Shown: positions 8,186-17,080, counted from the stretch's first letter. The stretch is 64,000 nt of DNA from Pseudomonas sp. 10-1B (GCF_000935045.1 NZ_JYKS01000024.1:1-64000); one strand, 5' to 3'. Made by a program: numbers and translations. The notes: generated by a model from the letters alone, not told the origin.

Positions 8186-9394
8186 TCAGGCCGGCGCGGC
8201 CGCTGCCAAGGTCACCTGCTCACGGCGAATGCTGGCCAGCGGGATGATCACCAGCAGCAGGGTCAGTACCACGGTCACGGCAATCCCCCAGGCGGCCAGG
8301 GTGAACCCGCCCAGTGAAATCAGGCCACCGGAGATCGCCGGCCCCACCGCCAAGCCCAGGCTCAGGAAGCTACTGGCGGCGGCGACCACACGGCCTTCGC
8401 GGTCCAGGGCTGCCGCCAGGCCAGTCAGGTAGCTCAGGGCATAGAAGTAGGTGACACAGATGGTCATCACCCCGGCGGTATACAGGGTCTTGGAATGCTC
8501 GCCCAGCACGTAGCTCAGGCTGGTGCCGCCGGTCAGGAGAATGGCCAGGATCACCGGTGTGCTCATGCCGAAGCGTTTGCCGACCACCGCTGCGATCAGC
8601 GGGCCGATCAGGCCGACGAAGGACTGAAACGACAGCAGCACGCCCAGCTCGTCGCCACTGTAGCCGACCATGGTGCCGATACGCTCGACGAACGCCCAGC
8701 CCATGGTGTCGCGGGCCTGGAACACGAACATCGCCAGCATCATGCAGATCGCCGGCAGGCTCAGCAAAATGTTGCCTGCGCCTTTGCTGGTGGTACCGCT
8801 CTGCGTGCACAGCTCGCCAATGGGCGCGCGCTGTGCCATTGCGGGGATGGCCAGCAACATCACCGCCATGGTCGCGGCCATGGCGTAGTAGAGACCCGAC
8901 AGGCCGAACAGCGCCATGACCTTGGCATAGCCGAGCATCACCACGATCATCAGCACCACCGACAGGATGTTCATGTGCCCTGCGATGCGGTCCGGATGCC
9001 TGGCGCTGGAGACCGCGGCGTTGCCGCAGGCCAGGGCCAGGCCGGCACCGATGCCGGCGATGCAGCGCACGGCGGCCAGCATGGCGATATCGTCGATGTT
9101 GGCGCTGACCAGGTTGGCGGCAATCGCCAGCAATGTGCCGACCAGGGCCAGGGTCCGGCGTGGCGCGTGCCCCATGAAGGGGGCGACCAGCAGCGAGGCG
9201 AGCATGGTGAAACCGAACTCGGCCGACATCAGTAGCCCTGCCTGGGCTTCATTGAGCTGCAAGTCGTTGATGATCGCGCTGATCAGAAAAGGCAAGGCCC
9301 AGAGGCCAAGCAGGCCGACACCGTAGGCCGAACCCGCGGCGGAGAACACCAGACTCCAGCTTTCAGGCAAGCAGTTGCGTATTGTTGTTTTCAT
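8186..9394 (-). CDS. MFS transporter
   Basis: A 402-residue protein with about 12 hydrophobic segments (from SAAGSAYGVGLLGLWALPFL to the last near LTLLLVIIPLASI). The TM2-TM3 loop (APFMGHAPRRTLALVG) and the TM4 segment rich in glycine (CIAGIGAGLALACGNAAVSSAR) follow the MFS pattern, though the first loop signature is degenerate. AGGGA precedes the ATG at 9394. It follows the DUF3445 gene by 63 bp on the same strand, so it is a plausible importer for the amine acted on by the DmmABC-like enzyme. The substrate is not determined by the sequence. Confidence 0.82.
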   Translation of the reverse strand: MKTTIRNCLPESWSLVFSAAGSAYGVGLLGLWALPFLISAIINDLQLNEAQAGLLMSAEFGFTMLASLLVAPFMGHAPRRTLALVGTLLAIAANLVSANIDDIAMLAAVRCIAGIGAGLALACGNAAVSSARHPDRIAGHMNILSVVLMIVVMLGYAKVMALFGLSGLYYAMAATMAVMLLAIPAMAQRAPIGELCTQSGTTSKGAGNILLSLPAICMMLAMFVFQARDTMGWAFVERIGTMVGYSGDELGVLLSFQSFVGLIGPLIAAVVGKRFGMSTPVILAILLTGGTSLSYVLGEHSKTLYTAGVMTICVTYFYALSYLTGLAAALDREGRVVAAASSFLSLGLAVGPAISGGLISLGGFTLAAWGIAVTVVLTLLLVIIPLASIRREQVTLAAAAPA

Positions 9395-9457
9395 GGGAGA
9401 TCCCTGGTTGGCACGCAATCGTTGGGGGCGCGTCGCTGCCGACGCGCGTGGTGAACG

Positions 9458-10504
9458 TTACTGTCGGCTTTCGTCGACCGGGGTGCCGTCGTCGTATTGC
9501 GACAACCAGGTCACCATTGCATCGCGGTAGCGGGTGAAGCCCTTGTAATCCACCAGCTCCTGGTCCAGGTCGCGGATGACGCGGTGCATGCGCTTGGCCC
9601 ACTGGGGCGCGAATTCGGCCAGTTGCTTCAGGCTGACCAGGTAGGTGCGCACCGGGAACAGCACGGCGTTGCTGCGCGGAAGACGATGCAGGGGTTGCAG
9701 CTCGATGCGCAGGTTGACCAGGTCCCCGGCATTCTCCGGCGTGACGATGGTGCGATCGGGTGCCCAGTCTGGCAGGGTCTCGGCGGACGTTTCCAGGCGC
9801 GGGTTGACGGTGATCGACCAGTTGGTGCGCCGCACCGGGTGGCCAGGGCGCAAGCGCAACAGGAACTTCAAGGCCCGTTGCAGGATACCCATCTCATGCA
9901 GCTTGGGTACCGGCCCATGGAACTCCATGAAGCTCATGCCCAGGTTGAAACGCAGCGAATAGTCCGCGCGCTGGGTGGCCATGCCGGCGCCCATCACCAG
10001 GGTGTCATCGCGCTCTTCAAGCAGGATGAACTCGCCCTGGGCCTGACGGGTGATGTACTCCATGGGGTCCATCGGCAAGGTGCTGGCATCGCCGAAGGTG
10101 AAGGTGTCGTCGATTTGCAGCGGGCGATTGATCCAGTGCCACTGGCTGCCTTTCTTTTCCAGGGTGAAGTGTTCCGGGAAGTCGCGCGAGTACGACTCCA
10201 TCAACAGTTCCAGCAGGTCCCACTGCGCTTCCATCATGTGCGGCAGTGCAGCGTAGTGCACGCCGGGTTGGGCATCGAGGGTCTGTGCCCGGTGATGGCA
10301 TTCGGAGATGTAGTGCTCGTCGATGTCGAACTGCGCCCGCAGCGCGCCGCTGCCGAAGGGCACATGGGGCTCGACGTTCATCGAATACATGTACTGGTCT
10401 TCCGGATAAGGGAAGGGCAGGCGCAGCACGGCATCGCGGCTATTGCTGTAGGTATGCGCGTCACCGGCGTCGGCGTAGGTTTCGATCGGCTTGAATACGG
10501 TCAT
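9458..10504 (-). CDS. DUF3445 heme-dependent oxidative N-demethylase (DmmC-like)
   Basis: A 348-residue soluble protein. The core PFPYPEDQYMYSMNV, then LPHMMEAQWDLLELLMESYSRDFPEHF, then IQEDF-like segments around DDTLVMGAGMA, and the C-terminal RTYLVSL and RHR-type motifs match DUF3445, the family of heme-dependent oxidative N-demethylase and of a dimethylamine monooxygenase subunit. These proteins remove N-methyl groups as formaldehyde with O2 and electrons from a reductase. It lies 17 bp after the reductase gene and AGGAAAA precedes the ATG. The order DmmA-like, reductase, DUF3445 matches dmmABC clusters. The true substrate here may be another secondary or tertiary amine. Confidence 0.8.
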   Translation of the reverse strand: MTVFKPIETYADAGDAHTYSNSRDAVLRLPFPYPEDQYMYSMNVEPHVPFGSGALRAQFDIDEHYISECHHRAQTLDAQPGVHYAALPHMMEAQWDLLELLMESYSRDFPEHFTLEKKGSQWHWINRPLQIDDTFTFGDASTLPMDPMEYITRQAQGEFILLEERDDTLVMGAGMATQRADYSLRFNLGMSFMEFHGPVPKLHEMGILQRALKFLLRLRPGHPVRRTNWSITVNPRLETSAETLPDWAPDRTIVTPENAGDLVNLRIELQPLHRLPRSNAVLFPVRTYLVSLKQLAEFAPQWAKRMHRVIRDLDQELVDYKGFTRYRDAMVTWLSQYDDGTPVDESRQ

Positions 10505-10521
10505 CTTGTTGTTTTCCTGTT

Positions 10522-11490
10522 TCAGAGGTCTACGACCAGGCGGCTGCAGTTGGCGCGTGATACGCACGGCATGAATTTGCGCTTGCTCAGCTTGTCTTCC
10601 TCGCTGAGCCAGTCATCGCGATGGTCGAGTTCGCCATCGACTTCCAGCACTTCGGTTTCGCAATAGCCACAGGCACCACCCCGGCACAGGTAGGGCACCT
10701 TGTACCCCGCCTGCTCGGCGGCCTCGAGCAGGGATTGCTCGGCGGGTACTTCGAGGGTGACACCCTGGCGTGCCAGGGTGACGCTGAACGGCTGGCCGCT
10801 GGAGCCCTGCTCGACAAAGCGCTCGTAGTGGATGTGGCTGTCGGTCCAGCCCAGGGCATGGGCGCTGTCGAGGGTGTCGTCGATCATGCTGTCCGGGCCG
10901 CAGACATACACATGGCTGCCCAGCGGACGGGCCTGCAGGATGTGCCGGATATCCATGCGCGGGCCTTGGCCTTGCACGTACAGGTGCACCCGCTCGCCGT
11001 AGCGGGCGCGCAGCTCCTGGCCCAGGGCGGTGTGCTCGGGGCCACGCACGGCCAGGTGCAGTTCGAAGGTGGACTGCTTGAGCTGCAGTTCCTCCAGTTG
11101 CGAGTAGACCGGGGTGATGCCGACGCCTCCGGCAATGAACAGATGTTGCCGCGCATGCTTGGCCAGCGGGAACAGGTTGGCCGGTTGCAGGATCTGCAGC
11201 ACCCGGCCTTCGCTGACTCGGTCATGCAGGTAGCGCGAGCCGCCTCGCCCGTCGCTGACGCGGCGCACCGCGATCTGGTAGGCGCTGGAGTCGTAGGGCG
11301 AGCTCATCAGCGAATAGGCATTGCGATGGGTCTTGTCGCCATCTTCCAGGACCACGACCACATGGCTGCCGCCAGAGAAAGCCGGCAGGTGCCGGCCGTC
11401 GAGGGCAACCAGGGTGAAACGCTTGATTTCCGGCGTCAGTTGCTCGATCCGGGCAACACGTACGCTGAGAGTGCCGTTATGGGTATTCAT
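10522..11490 (-). CDS. PDR/VanB-type oxidoreductase with C-terminal [2Fe-2S] (DmmB-like)
   Basis: A 322-residue three-domain reductase. An FAD/FMN-binding barrel (residues 1-105, with RNAYSLMSSP) is followed by an NAD-binding domain (110-230, FIAGGVGITPVYSQL and YVCGPDSMID) and a plant-type ferredoxin domain (235-322) with the cluster motif CRGGACGYC and a distal Cys in KFMPCVSRA. It would transfer electrons from NAD(P)H to the DUF3445 oxygenase. Its ATG overlaps the TGA of the preceding gene by 4 bp, with GAGGAG upstream, so the two are translationally coupled. It belongs to the phthalate dioxygenase reductase class; the partner is inferred from order. Confidence 0.88.
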   Translation of the reverse strand: MNTHNGTLSVRVARIEQLTPEIKRFTLVALDGRHLPAFSGGSHVVVVLEDGDKTHRNAYSLMSSPYDSSAYQIAVRRVSDGRGGSRYLHDRVSEGRVLQILQPANLFPLAKHARQHLFIAGGVGITPVYSQLEELQLKQSTFELHLAVRGPEHTALGQELRARYGERVHLYVQGQGPRMDIRHILQARPLGSHVYVCGPDSMIDDTLDSAHALGWTDSHIHYERFVEQGSSGQPFSVTLARQGVTLEVPAEQSLLEAAEQAGYKVPYLCRGGACGYCETEVLEVDGELDHRDDWLSEEDKLSKRKFMPCVSRANCSRLVVDL

Positions 11491-12092
11491 GTGTCGAGCT
11501 CCTCGGCCGCTGGCAGTTCGCCGGGTACTTCGCCGTCGGCCTTGATGCCCTGGAAGGCAGCCAGGCGGCGGGAATAGTGGTCGCGCACCACCAGGTCGAG
11601 CTGGCAACCGGGGCAGGTGAACACGCGGTGGGTGACGTTCTCGGTGTAGGTGTCGCAGTGCGCGCACCACACTCGGCGCACCAAGGTGCCGCTGTGTTCG
11701 CGCAATACCTCGTCGCGGTTCAGGTCGACGGCGTTGGCGGCTTGCATCGCCGTGCCGATGAAACTCTCCGAACCGCTCAGGTAAAGTCGTGTGCCCATGT
11801 GCGACTCGCCGAGCTTCGCACGCAGGGCGTCGATCAGTGCCTGGTTGTCGGCGAACACTTCGACCCCGGCCGCATGCGCCGCTTGCAGCGCCTGCAAGTG
11901 GTCCTGCCCGGAGAAAGATTCGGTGGAGTAGAACACCGAGCTGTTTTGGCGTTGCGTCGGCGACATGTCTGCGAGCAGGCGCAGCATGGCGATACCGCCG
12001 CTGCCCTGGCCTGCGATCAAGTGATGCAGGCCGCCTGCCATGGGTTGCAACCGGTCATAGACCGGGCGGCTCTTGATGCCTGTGATAAGCAT
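11487..12092 (-). CDS. DmmA-family amine monooxygenase subunit (zinc ribbon)
   Basis: A 201-residue protein. The N-terminal part (residues 1-125) looks like a Rossmann-type or flavin-reductase-like domain (GGLHHLIAGQGSGGIAMLRL, GTRLYLSGSESFIGTAM). The C-terminal part holds a zinc ribbon, WCAHC and FTCPGCQLDLVVRDHYSRR, typical of proteins annotated as dimethylamine monooxygenase subunit DmmA. It is the first gene of the A-B-C set and overlaps the reductase gene by 4 bp. A sigma-54-like promoter ends about 85 bp upstream of its ATG. Its role in the complex, structural or electron transfer, is not known to me. Confidence 0.72.
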   Translation of the reverse strand: MLITGIKSRPVYDRLQPMAGGLHHLIAGQGSGGIAMLRLLADMSPTQRQNSSVFYSTESFSGQDHLQALQAAHAAGVEVFADNQALIDALRAKLGESHMGTRLYLSGSESFIGTAMQAANAVDLNRDEVLREHSGTLVRRVWCAHCDTYTENVTHRVFTCPGCQLDLVVRDHYSRRLAAFQGIKADGEVPGELPAAEELDT

Positions 12093-12176
12093 GGTGACAC
12101 ACCTCGTGGCCTCGCTACCCCCGGTTGTGCCGGATGGTAACGATGACGGCTGGTTTCAGGCTCATGCAGGGAATGA

Positions 12177-12192
12177 AGCAGGACCCATGCCA
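12177..12192 (-). promoter_or_regulatory. Sigma-54-type promoter of the DmmABC-like genes
   Basis: On the minus strand TGGCATGGGTCCTGCT matches the consensus TGGYAYRNNNNTTGCW at all fixed positions but one, with the required GG-N10-GC spacing. It would start transcription about 70 bases before the DmmA-like ATG. A dyad CCATA-TTGCC-TATGG (12190-12204) overlaps its upstream edge and might be an operator. Confidence 0.55.
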
Positions 12193-12317
12193 TATTGCCT
12201 ATGGTTTTATATGTTTTATTGTGAAGGCCCAGGTTGAGCGTTCATACCGGGTCAAGTGCTTGCGTTGCCGAGGATGCGAAGTGCGCGGCGCCCCTTTTCG
12301 AGGCGCCGTGCACGGGT

Positions 12318-13742
12318 TCAGTGCTTGAACATCACATGACGCACGCAGGTGTAGTCTTCGAGCCCGTACATGGACATGTCCTTGCCGTAGCCCGATTGCT
12401 TCATGCCGCCATGAGGCATTTCGCTGACCAGCATGAAGTGCGTGTTGACCCAGGTGCAGCCGTATTGCAGGCGGGCGGCCAGGCGGTTGGCACGGCCGAC
12501 GTCGCGGGTCCACACGGACGAAGCCAGGCCGTAGTCCGAATCATTGGCATAGGCCAGAGCCTGGGCTTCGTCTTCGAAGGGGGTGACGCTCACCACCGGG
12601 CCGAATACCTCGCGCTGGACGATCTCGTCATCCTGGCGGGCGTCGGCCAGCACCGTCGGCTGGAAGAAGAAGCCAGGGCCATCGACACGCTTGCCGCCGG
12701 TGACCACGCGGATGTGCGGTTGGGCCTTGGCGCGGGTCACGAAACCTTCCACTCGCTCCAGGTGGTCGCGGGTGATCAGTGGCCCGAGTTCGGTGGCGGG
12801 GTCGTCCTGCATGCCCATGCGCAGGCTGGCCACGGCCTCGCCCAGCTTGGTCACGAAGCGGTCATAGACCCCTTGCTGGACGTACAGGCGGCAGGCGGAG
12901 GTGCAGTCCTGGCCGGCGTTATAGAAGCCAAAGGCGCGAATGCCTTCGACTGCGGCATCGATATCGGCATCATCGAAGATCAACACGGGGGCCTTGCCGC
13001 CCAGCTCCATATGGGTGCGTTTGACGCTGCTGGCGGTGCTCGCGATGATGCGCGAACCCGTGGCCACCGAGCCGGTCAGCGATACCAGGCGTACCTTGGG
13101 GTGGTTGACCAGTGGCTCGCCAACGCTAGGGCCACGGCCGAACAGGATGTTGACCACCCCGGCCGGGAACAGGTCGGCGATCATGGCGGCCAGTGCCAGC
13201 GCGGTGAGCGGGGTTTGCTCCGAGGGCTTGAGCACCACGCAGTTGCCCGCCGCCAAGGCCGGCGCGAGCTTCCACGCCACCATCATCAGGGGGTAGTTCC
13301 AGGGGGCGATGGAGGCGACCACGCCCAGAGGGTCGCGACGAATCATCGAGGTATGGCCAGGCAGGTATTCGCCCCCCGCCGAGCCCGACAGGCAACGGCT
13401 GGCACCGGCAAAGAAGCGGAACACATCGGCGATGGCCGGTATTTCGTCGTTGAGCGCGGCCTGGTACGGTTTGCCGCAGTTCTGCGACTCCAGGCGGGCG
13501 AGGCTCTGTGCCTGGGCTTCGATGCGGTCGGCCAGTTTCAGCAGCAGTTGCGCGCGGTCCTTGGGGGGCGTCTGCGACCAGCTGTCGAACGCCTGGTCCG
13601 CGGCTTGTACCGCGGCATCGACCTGCGCGCTGCTGGCTTCGGGGATATTCGCCAGCACGGTACCTGCGGACGGGTCGTACACGGCATAGGGGGCGCCTTG
13701 TCCATCGACCAACTGGCCGTTGATCAGGAGTTGGGTTTGCAT
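12318..13742 (-). CDS. patD: Gamma-aminobutyraldehyde dehydrogenase (PatD-like)
   Basis: A 474-residue NAD-dependent aldehyde dehydrogenase, exactly the length of E. coli PatD (YdcW), and recognisably close to it along the whole chain, for example [48 protein letters not shown] and the C-terminus VRHVMFKH. The catalytic Cys is in [13 protein letters not shown] and the general base Glu in HMELGGKAP. PatD oxidises 4-aminobutyraldehyde to GABA in putrescine breakdown, and relatives act on trimethylated analogues. It is divergent from a FadR-type gene and upstream of the DmmABC-like genes, from which it is separated by 225 bp. The substrate may be an N-methylated aminoaldehyde. Confidence 0.88.
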   Translation of the reverse strand: MQTQLLINGQLVDGQGAPYAVYDPSAGTVLANIPEASSAQVDAAVQAADQAFDSWSQTPPKDRAQLLLKLADRIEAQAQSLARLESQNCGKPYQAALNDEIPAIADVFRFFAGASRCLSGSAGGEYLPGHTSMIRRDPLGVVASIAPWNYPLMMVAWKLAPALAAGNCVVLKPSEQTPLTALALAAMIADLFPAGVVNILFGRGPSVGEPLVNHPKVRLVSLTGSVATGSRIIASTASSVKRTHMELGGKAPVLIFDDADIDAAVEGIRAFGFYNAGQDCTSACRLYVQQGVYDRFVTKLGEAVASLRMGMQDDPATELGPLITRDHLERVEGFVTRAKAQPHIRVVTGGKRVDGPGFFFQPTVLADARQDDEIVQREVFGPVVSVTPFEDEAQALAYANDSDYGLASSVWTRDVGRANRLAARLQYGCTWVNTHFMLVSEMPHGGMKQSGYGKDMSMYGLEDYTCVRHVMFKH

Positions 13743-13993
13743 GACGTTTTCCTTGGTCGGTCTTGTTAGTGGAAGTCGCGCAGCACAGGCGGGCCGAGGT
13801 GCGTCGAGCTCATTGCGTCATTAACATTTGAAACCATATCTTATACTTTGTTGTTTGCCAACTGCCTTTCTCGACGCGGTAGAATGCGCAGATAATCGGT
13901 ATCGGCGTTCACCTGTTCGCTATTAAGATACGAAACTGAACCTTTTGGCCGTGGCGCATGCCGGGCCTGGCGATTACTCGATAGGGAGAGGCA

Positions 13994-14743
13994 ATGACTG
14001 CCCTGAATACTGCCCGTAATACCGCCTTCATCCGGTTGCGCCAGGAGGGGCGGACCGATGAAGTGGCGCGCAGGTTGGTGGAAGCCATCGAGCTGGGCTT
14101 GTTCACCGAAGGCCAGCAACTGCCCAGCGAGTCGGAACTGGCCCTGCAGCTCGGGGTGGCCACCGTCACCTTGCGTGAAGCGCTGGTGGTATTGCGCCAG
14201 CGCGGCTTGATCGAAACCCGGCGTGGTCGCAACGGTGGCAGCTTCGTCTGCGCCCCGGTGGAACTGCCCGAGCCGCTGCTGTTGCAGCGCTTGTGCGATA
14301 TGAGCGGCCCCGACCTGCGCGACCTGGGCGATGAACAGACCGCCATTTCTGGCACCGCGGCGCGTCTTGCGGCCAAGCGCAGCTCGCCCGAGCAACAGGC
14401 GCGCATCGCCCAGCATATCGAAACCCTCACGCAGGCCAGCTCACGGCTGGCGCGTCACCGGGCCGATGCCCGCTTTCACATCGAAGTGGCCGCCGCGGCC
14501 CAATCGTTGCGCTTGACCAATGCCGAAATGCGCCTGCAATCGGAGGTGGGCGAATTGCTCTGGATGGAGGCTGCCGGCGGCAGCGATGTGACGGTGGTCG
14601 AGCAAGAGCACCGGGCGATATTGCAGGCGCTGATCGCAGGCGATGCGGTATTGGCCGGCGCGTTGGCCGAGGCGCATGTGAGCCGCGGCATCAAGCGCTT
14701 GATCAGCCTGCGCCTGGATTTGCTGGCCGAGGCGCAGGCCTGA
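13994..14743 (+). CDS. FadR/GntR-type transcriptional regulator (FCD domain)
   Basis: A 249-residue protein. The winged helix (residues 18-85) includes DEVARRLVEAIELGLFTEGQ, LPSESELALQLGVATVTLREAL and GLIETRRGRNGGSFV. The C-terminal helical domain (about 100-240) carries metal-site residues of FCD domains (RFHIEVAAAAQS, EHRAILQAL, AHVSRGI). It is divergent from the PatD-like gene and is the likely regulator of that gene and of the amine genes beyond. A good ribosome site (GGGAGAGG) precedes the ATG. TATCTTA (13837-13843) and its inverse TAAGATA (13924-13930) lie in the 251-bp divergent region and may be operator halves. Confidence 0.88.
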   Translation: MTALNTARNTAFIRLRQEGRTDEVARRLVEAIELGLFTEGQQLPSESELALQLGVATVTLREALVVLRQRGLIETRRGRNGGSFVCAPVELPEPLLLQRLCDMSGPDLRDLGDEQTAISGTAARLAAKRSSPEQQARIAQHIETLTQASSRLARHRADARFHIEVAAAAQSLRLTNAEMRLQSEVGELLWMEAAGGSDVTVVEQEHRAILQALIAGDAVLAGALAEAHVSRGIKRLISLRLDLLAEAQA

Positions 14744-14773
14744 GGAGGCCCATGGGCAGGTTGGGGCCGGGTT

Positions 14774-14789
14774 TGGCCTGGTAATTGCG
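14774..14789 (+). promoter_or_regulatory. Possible sigma-54 promoter upstream of the Cache gene
   Basis: TGGCCTGGTAATTGCG has GG-N10-GC spacing and an intact TTGC but two deviations from TGGYAYRNNNNTTGCW. It lies about 85 bp before the Cache-domain gene. It is weaker than the other sigma-54 sites in the window. Confidence 0.3.
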
Positions 14790-14872
14790 CCGCATTGCGA
14801 CAAACGCCCGCATCCTTGAAGAGCGGGTGGTAGATCGATAACAAGAACGTTGAACCTGCGTGAGGTAATGCC

Positions 14873-15622
14873 ATGTTTGCCCTGAGCGATAACGACCCCT
14901 TGTCGGCCTGTGCCGAGCAACTGGACAGCACGCTGGGAACGATCTTCAGCCAGGTCCGCCAGTTGGTGGAAGAAACCCAGGCATTGTGGGAGCGCGTCCT
15001 CGCCGAAGGGCGCCAACCCGCCGCCAAGGACCTTGCCTCGTTGCGCCCCTCGATTGACCGTCAGCTGCTGGCCAATGGTGCGTTCGGCTGCGGCGGCGGT
15101 GTGATCGTGGAACCCCACTGCCTGGCCGATCGCGAGATGCACCTGGAGTGGTGGTACCTGGCCGATGGCGGCAAGACCCTGCCGTTGCGCCCCAATTTCG
15201 ACCGCCGTCGAGAAAACTACTACGACTACACGGCAATGCCTTGGTACAGCCGCCCACGTGACACGGGCAAGAGTGTGGTCGAGGGGCCCTACGTGGACTT
15301 GTATGGCACCAACCTGTACGTGCTGACCTTTACCACGCCGATCATCGTCCAGGGCCGGTTCATCGGTGTCGCGGGCCTGGACTTGTCCCTGCACAACGTC
15401 GAGCGCCTGTTGGTGCGCAGTTTGATGCGGCTGGAGCATGAAGCCGTGCTGATTTCCGCCGACGGCCGCGTTATTGCTTCCAACACAGCCAACTGGATGG
15501 TGGGCGACCTGGCGGTGACGCTATTGAATACCGTGCCGGTGGACGGCATCCGCTTGACCCTGGCCGAGTCGGAGGCCGGCTGGTCACTGGTGCGTCTGCC
15601 TGCATTGCGCAAGCTCACTTGA
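14873..15622 (+). CDS. Soluble Cache-domain protein
   Basis: A 249-residue protein with a dCache-like core: LREWWYLADGG-type segment HLEWWYLADGG, the sequence YYDYTAMPWYSRPRDTGKSVVEGPYVDLYGTNLYVLTFTTP split over residues 120-160, and VAGLDLSL. Cache domains normally sit outside the cell in receptors and bind amines or acids. Here there is no signal peptide, no membrane helix and no output domain, so the protein is probably cytosolic. It follows the FadR-type gene by 129 bp on the same strand, and GAGG precedes the ATG. I infer that it binds the pathway amine, perhaps as a cofactor of the regulator. Confidence 0.8.
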   Translation: MFALSDNDPLSACAEQLDSTLGTIFSQVRQLVEETQALWERVLAEGRQPAAKDLASLRPSIDRQLLANGAFGCGGGVIVEPHCLADREMHLEWWYLADGGKTLPLRPNFDRRRENYYDYTAMPWYSRPRDTGKSVVEGPYVDLYGTNLYVLTFTTPIIVQGRFIGVAGLDLSLHNVERLLVRSLMRLEHEAVLISADGRVIASNTANWMVGDLAVTLLNTVPVDGIRLTLAESEAGWSLVRLPALRKLT

Positions 15623-15720
15623 GCTGGCCGTTCAGGTAAAAGCGTGGCATCACTGCAATAGCACGTTCCCTGTAGGAGATCGCCCAGCCCTTTGGGCTGC
15701 GCTGAAGTGCGACGCGGCCT

Positions 15721-15806
15721 CTGTGGGAGCGGGCACGCCCGCGAAGGATCCAACGCGGTGGCTGGCACCGGCTGCGCCGGTGTTCGCGGGCAAGCCCGCT
15801 CCTACA
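15721..15806. repeat. REPIN
   Basis: Inverted arms CTGTGGGAGCGGGC and GCCCGCTCCTACA flank a centre with an inner GCACCGGC/GCCGGTG hairpin. It lies between the Cache gene and the downstream lysR-type gene. Confidence 0.9.
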
Positions 15807-15893
15807 AGGACATCTTCGGATTTTGACTCGACTAGGATTCTTGTCGATGCTGGAATTGGCTCTGCACAACAAGAACCTGGGCCGGGAGCGCCA

Positions 15894-16817
15894 ATGAACC
15901 GCAACGAACTGCGCAAAGCCGATATCAACCTGATGGTGGTGTTCGAAGCCCTGATGCAGGAGCGCAACCTCACCCGTGCCGCGGAAAAGCTGTTCGTCGC
16001 CCAACCCACGGTCAGCGCCGCGCTGGCCAGGTTGCGGGCAATGTTCAACGACCCGCTGCTGATCCGTGTGGGCAACCGCATGGAGCCTTCGGCCAGGGCC
16101 GAGGAAGTGATCAAGTACCTCACCCCGGCGCTGGATGCGATGTCTGTCGCCCTCAGCCTGACCCACGATTTCGACCCGCTGACCAGCAAGATGACGTTCC
16201 GCATCGGTCTGTCCGATGACGTCGAGTCCGGGCTGTTGCCGCCGCTGCTGCGGGCGCTGCGGGTCGAGGCACCGAACGTGGTAGTGGTGGTGCAGCATGT
16301 CGACTATTGGCGTATCCCGGACCTGCTGGCAGCCGGCGACGTAACGGTCGGCATCAGCCAGACCAAGGGGCTGCCGGCCAATGCCAAGCGCAAGGTGCTG
16401 CGCACCATGCAGGGCCGGGTAGTGCGTGCCGACAAGTCAGCCACGCCGCTGACCCTGGATGAGTTCTGCACCCGCCCGCACGTCCAGGTGTCGCCAACCG
16501 CCAATACCCAAGGTATGGTCGATGACTGGCTGCAAGAGATCGGCCGCGAACGCAAGGTGGTGCTGTCGGTACCGCAGTTCAGTTCGCTGCCGGCGATTCT
16601 GGCTGGTACCGACTTGTTGGCCTGTTGCCCGGACTACGCCGCGCAGGGCATGGAGCGCTGGGGCAACCTGCAGGCCGAGCCGCTGCCGTTCGAAACCGTT
16701 GCATTGGAGCTGGCCATGGTCTGGCTGAGCACCACCGACAACGACCCCGCCGAGCGCTGGTTGCGCAGCCGCCTGGAGCAGTACATGGGCGGTGAGCGGG
16801 AAGCGGTCATGGGTTGA
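15894..16817 (+). CDS. LysR-family transcriptional regulator
   Basis: A 307-residue protein with an N-terminal winged helix beginning KADINLMVVFEALMQERNL and including VAQPTVSAALARLRAMFNDP (residues about 7-65). This resembles the NodD/LeuO-like branch, whose members start with DLNLL-type sequences. The effector domain starts near TFRIGLSDDVESGLLPPLL. The ATG at 15894 fits the family N-terminus; the frame upstream runs through the REPIN and is rejected. No divergent gene is adjacent on its left, so its target is not evident. It is not obviously part of the amine cluster. Confidence 0.85.
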   Translation: MNRNELRKADINLMVVFEALMQERNLTRAAEKLFVAQPTVSAALARLRAMFNDPLLIRVGNRMEPSARAEEVIKYLTPALDAMSVALSLTHDFDPLTSKMTFRIGLSDDVESGLLPPLLRALRVEAPNVVVVVQHVDYWRIPDLLAAGDVTVGISQTKGLPANAKRKVLRTMQGRVVRADKSATPLTLDEFCTRPHVQVSPTANTQGMVDDWLQEIGRERKVVLSVPQFSSLPAILAGTDLLACCPDYAAQGMERWGNLQAEPLPFETVALELAMVWLSTTDNDPAERWLRSRLEQYMGGEREAVMG

Positions 16818-16959
16818 TCGCCGACTGCTGGAAGACCGGATGGCACTCGGCATGGGGCAAGTCGTCGAGCGATGCCCAGAAAAACGCGAACCGGGGCTTT
16901 GTTGGGGCGCATGGGTGATTTCTTTATCGACTAACGAAAACAACAGGCTGGCGCGATCC

Positions 16960-17080
16960 TTGTGGGAGCGGCCTTGTGTCGCGAAAGGGCTGCGAAGCAG
17001 CCCCGGCATTCTTTGCTGCAATGCTGATGTCTGGGGCCGCTTTGCGGCCCTTTCGCGACACAAGGCCGCTCCCACACAGG
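16960..17080. repeat. REPIN, long-arm variant
   Basis: Arms of about 32 bases, beginning TGTGGGAGCGGCCTTGTGTC on the left and mirrored as GACACAAGGCCGCTCCCACA on the right. It is a different stem sequence from the neighbouring elements. It starts a REP-rich gap of 524 bp (16818-17341) that holds no gene. Confidence 0.88.

Noticed and set aside
12283-12309. Hairpin GGCGCC...GGCGCC after the PatD-like gene as a terminator
   Set aside because: The stem is strong but no T-run follows on the minus strand, so termination is doubtful; it may only reduce readthrough toward the Dmm genes.
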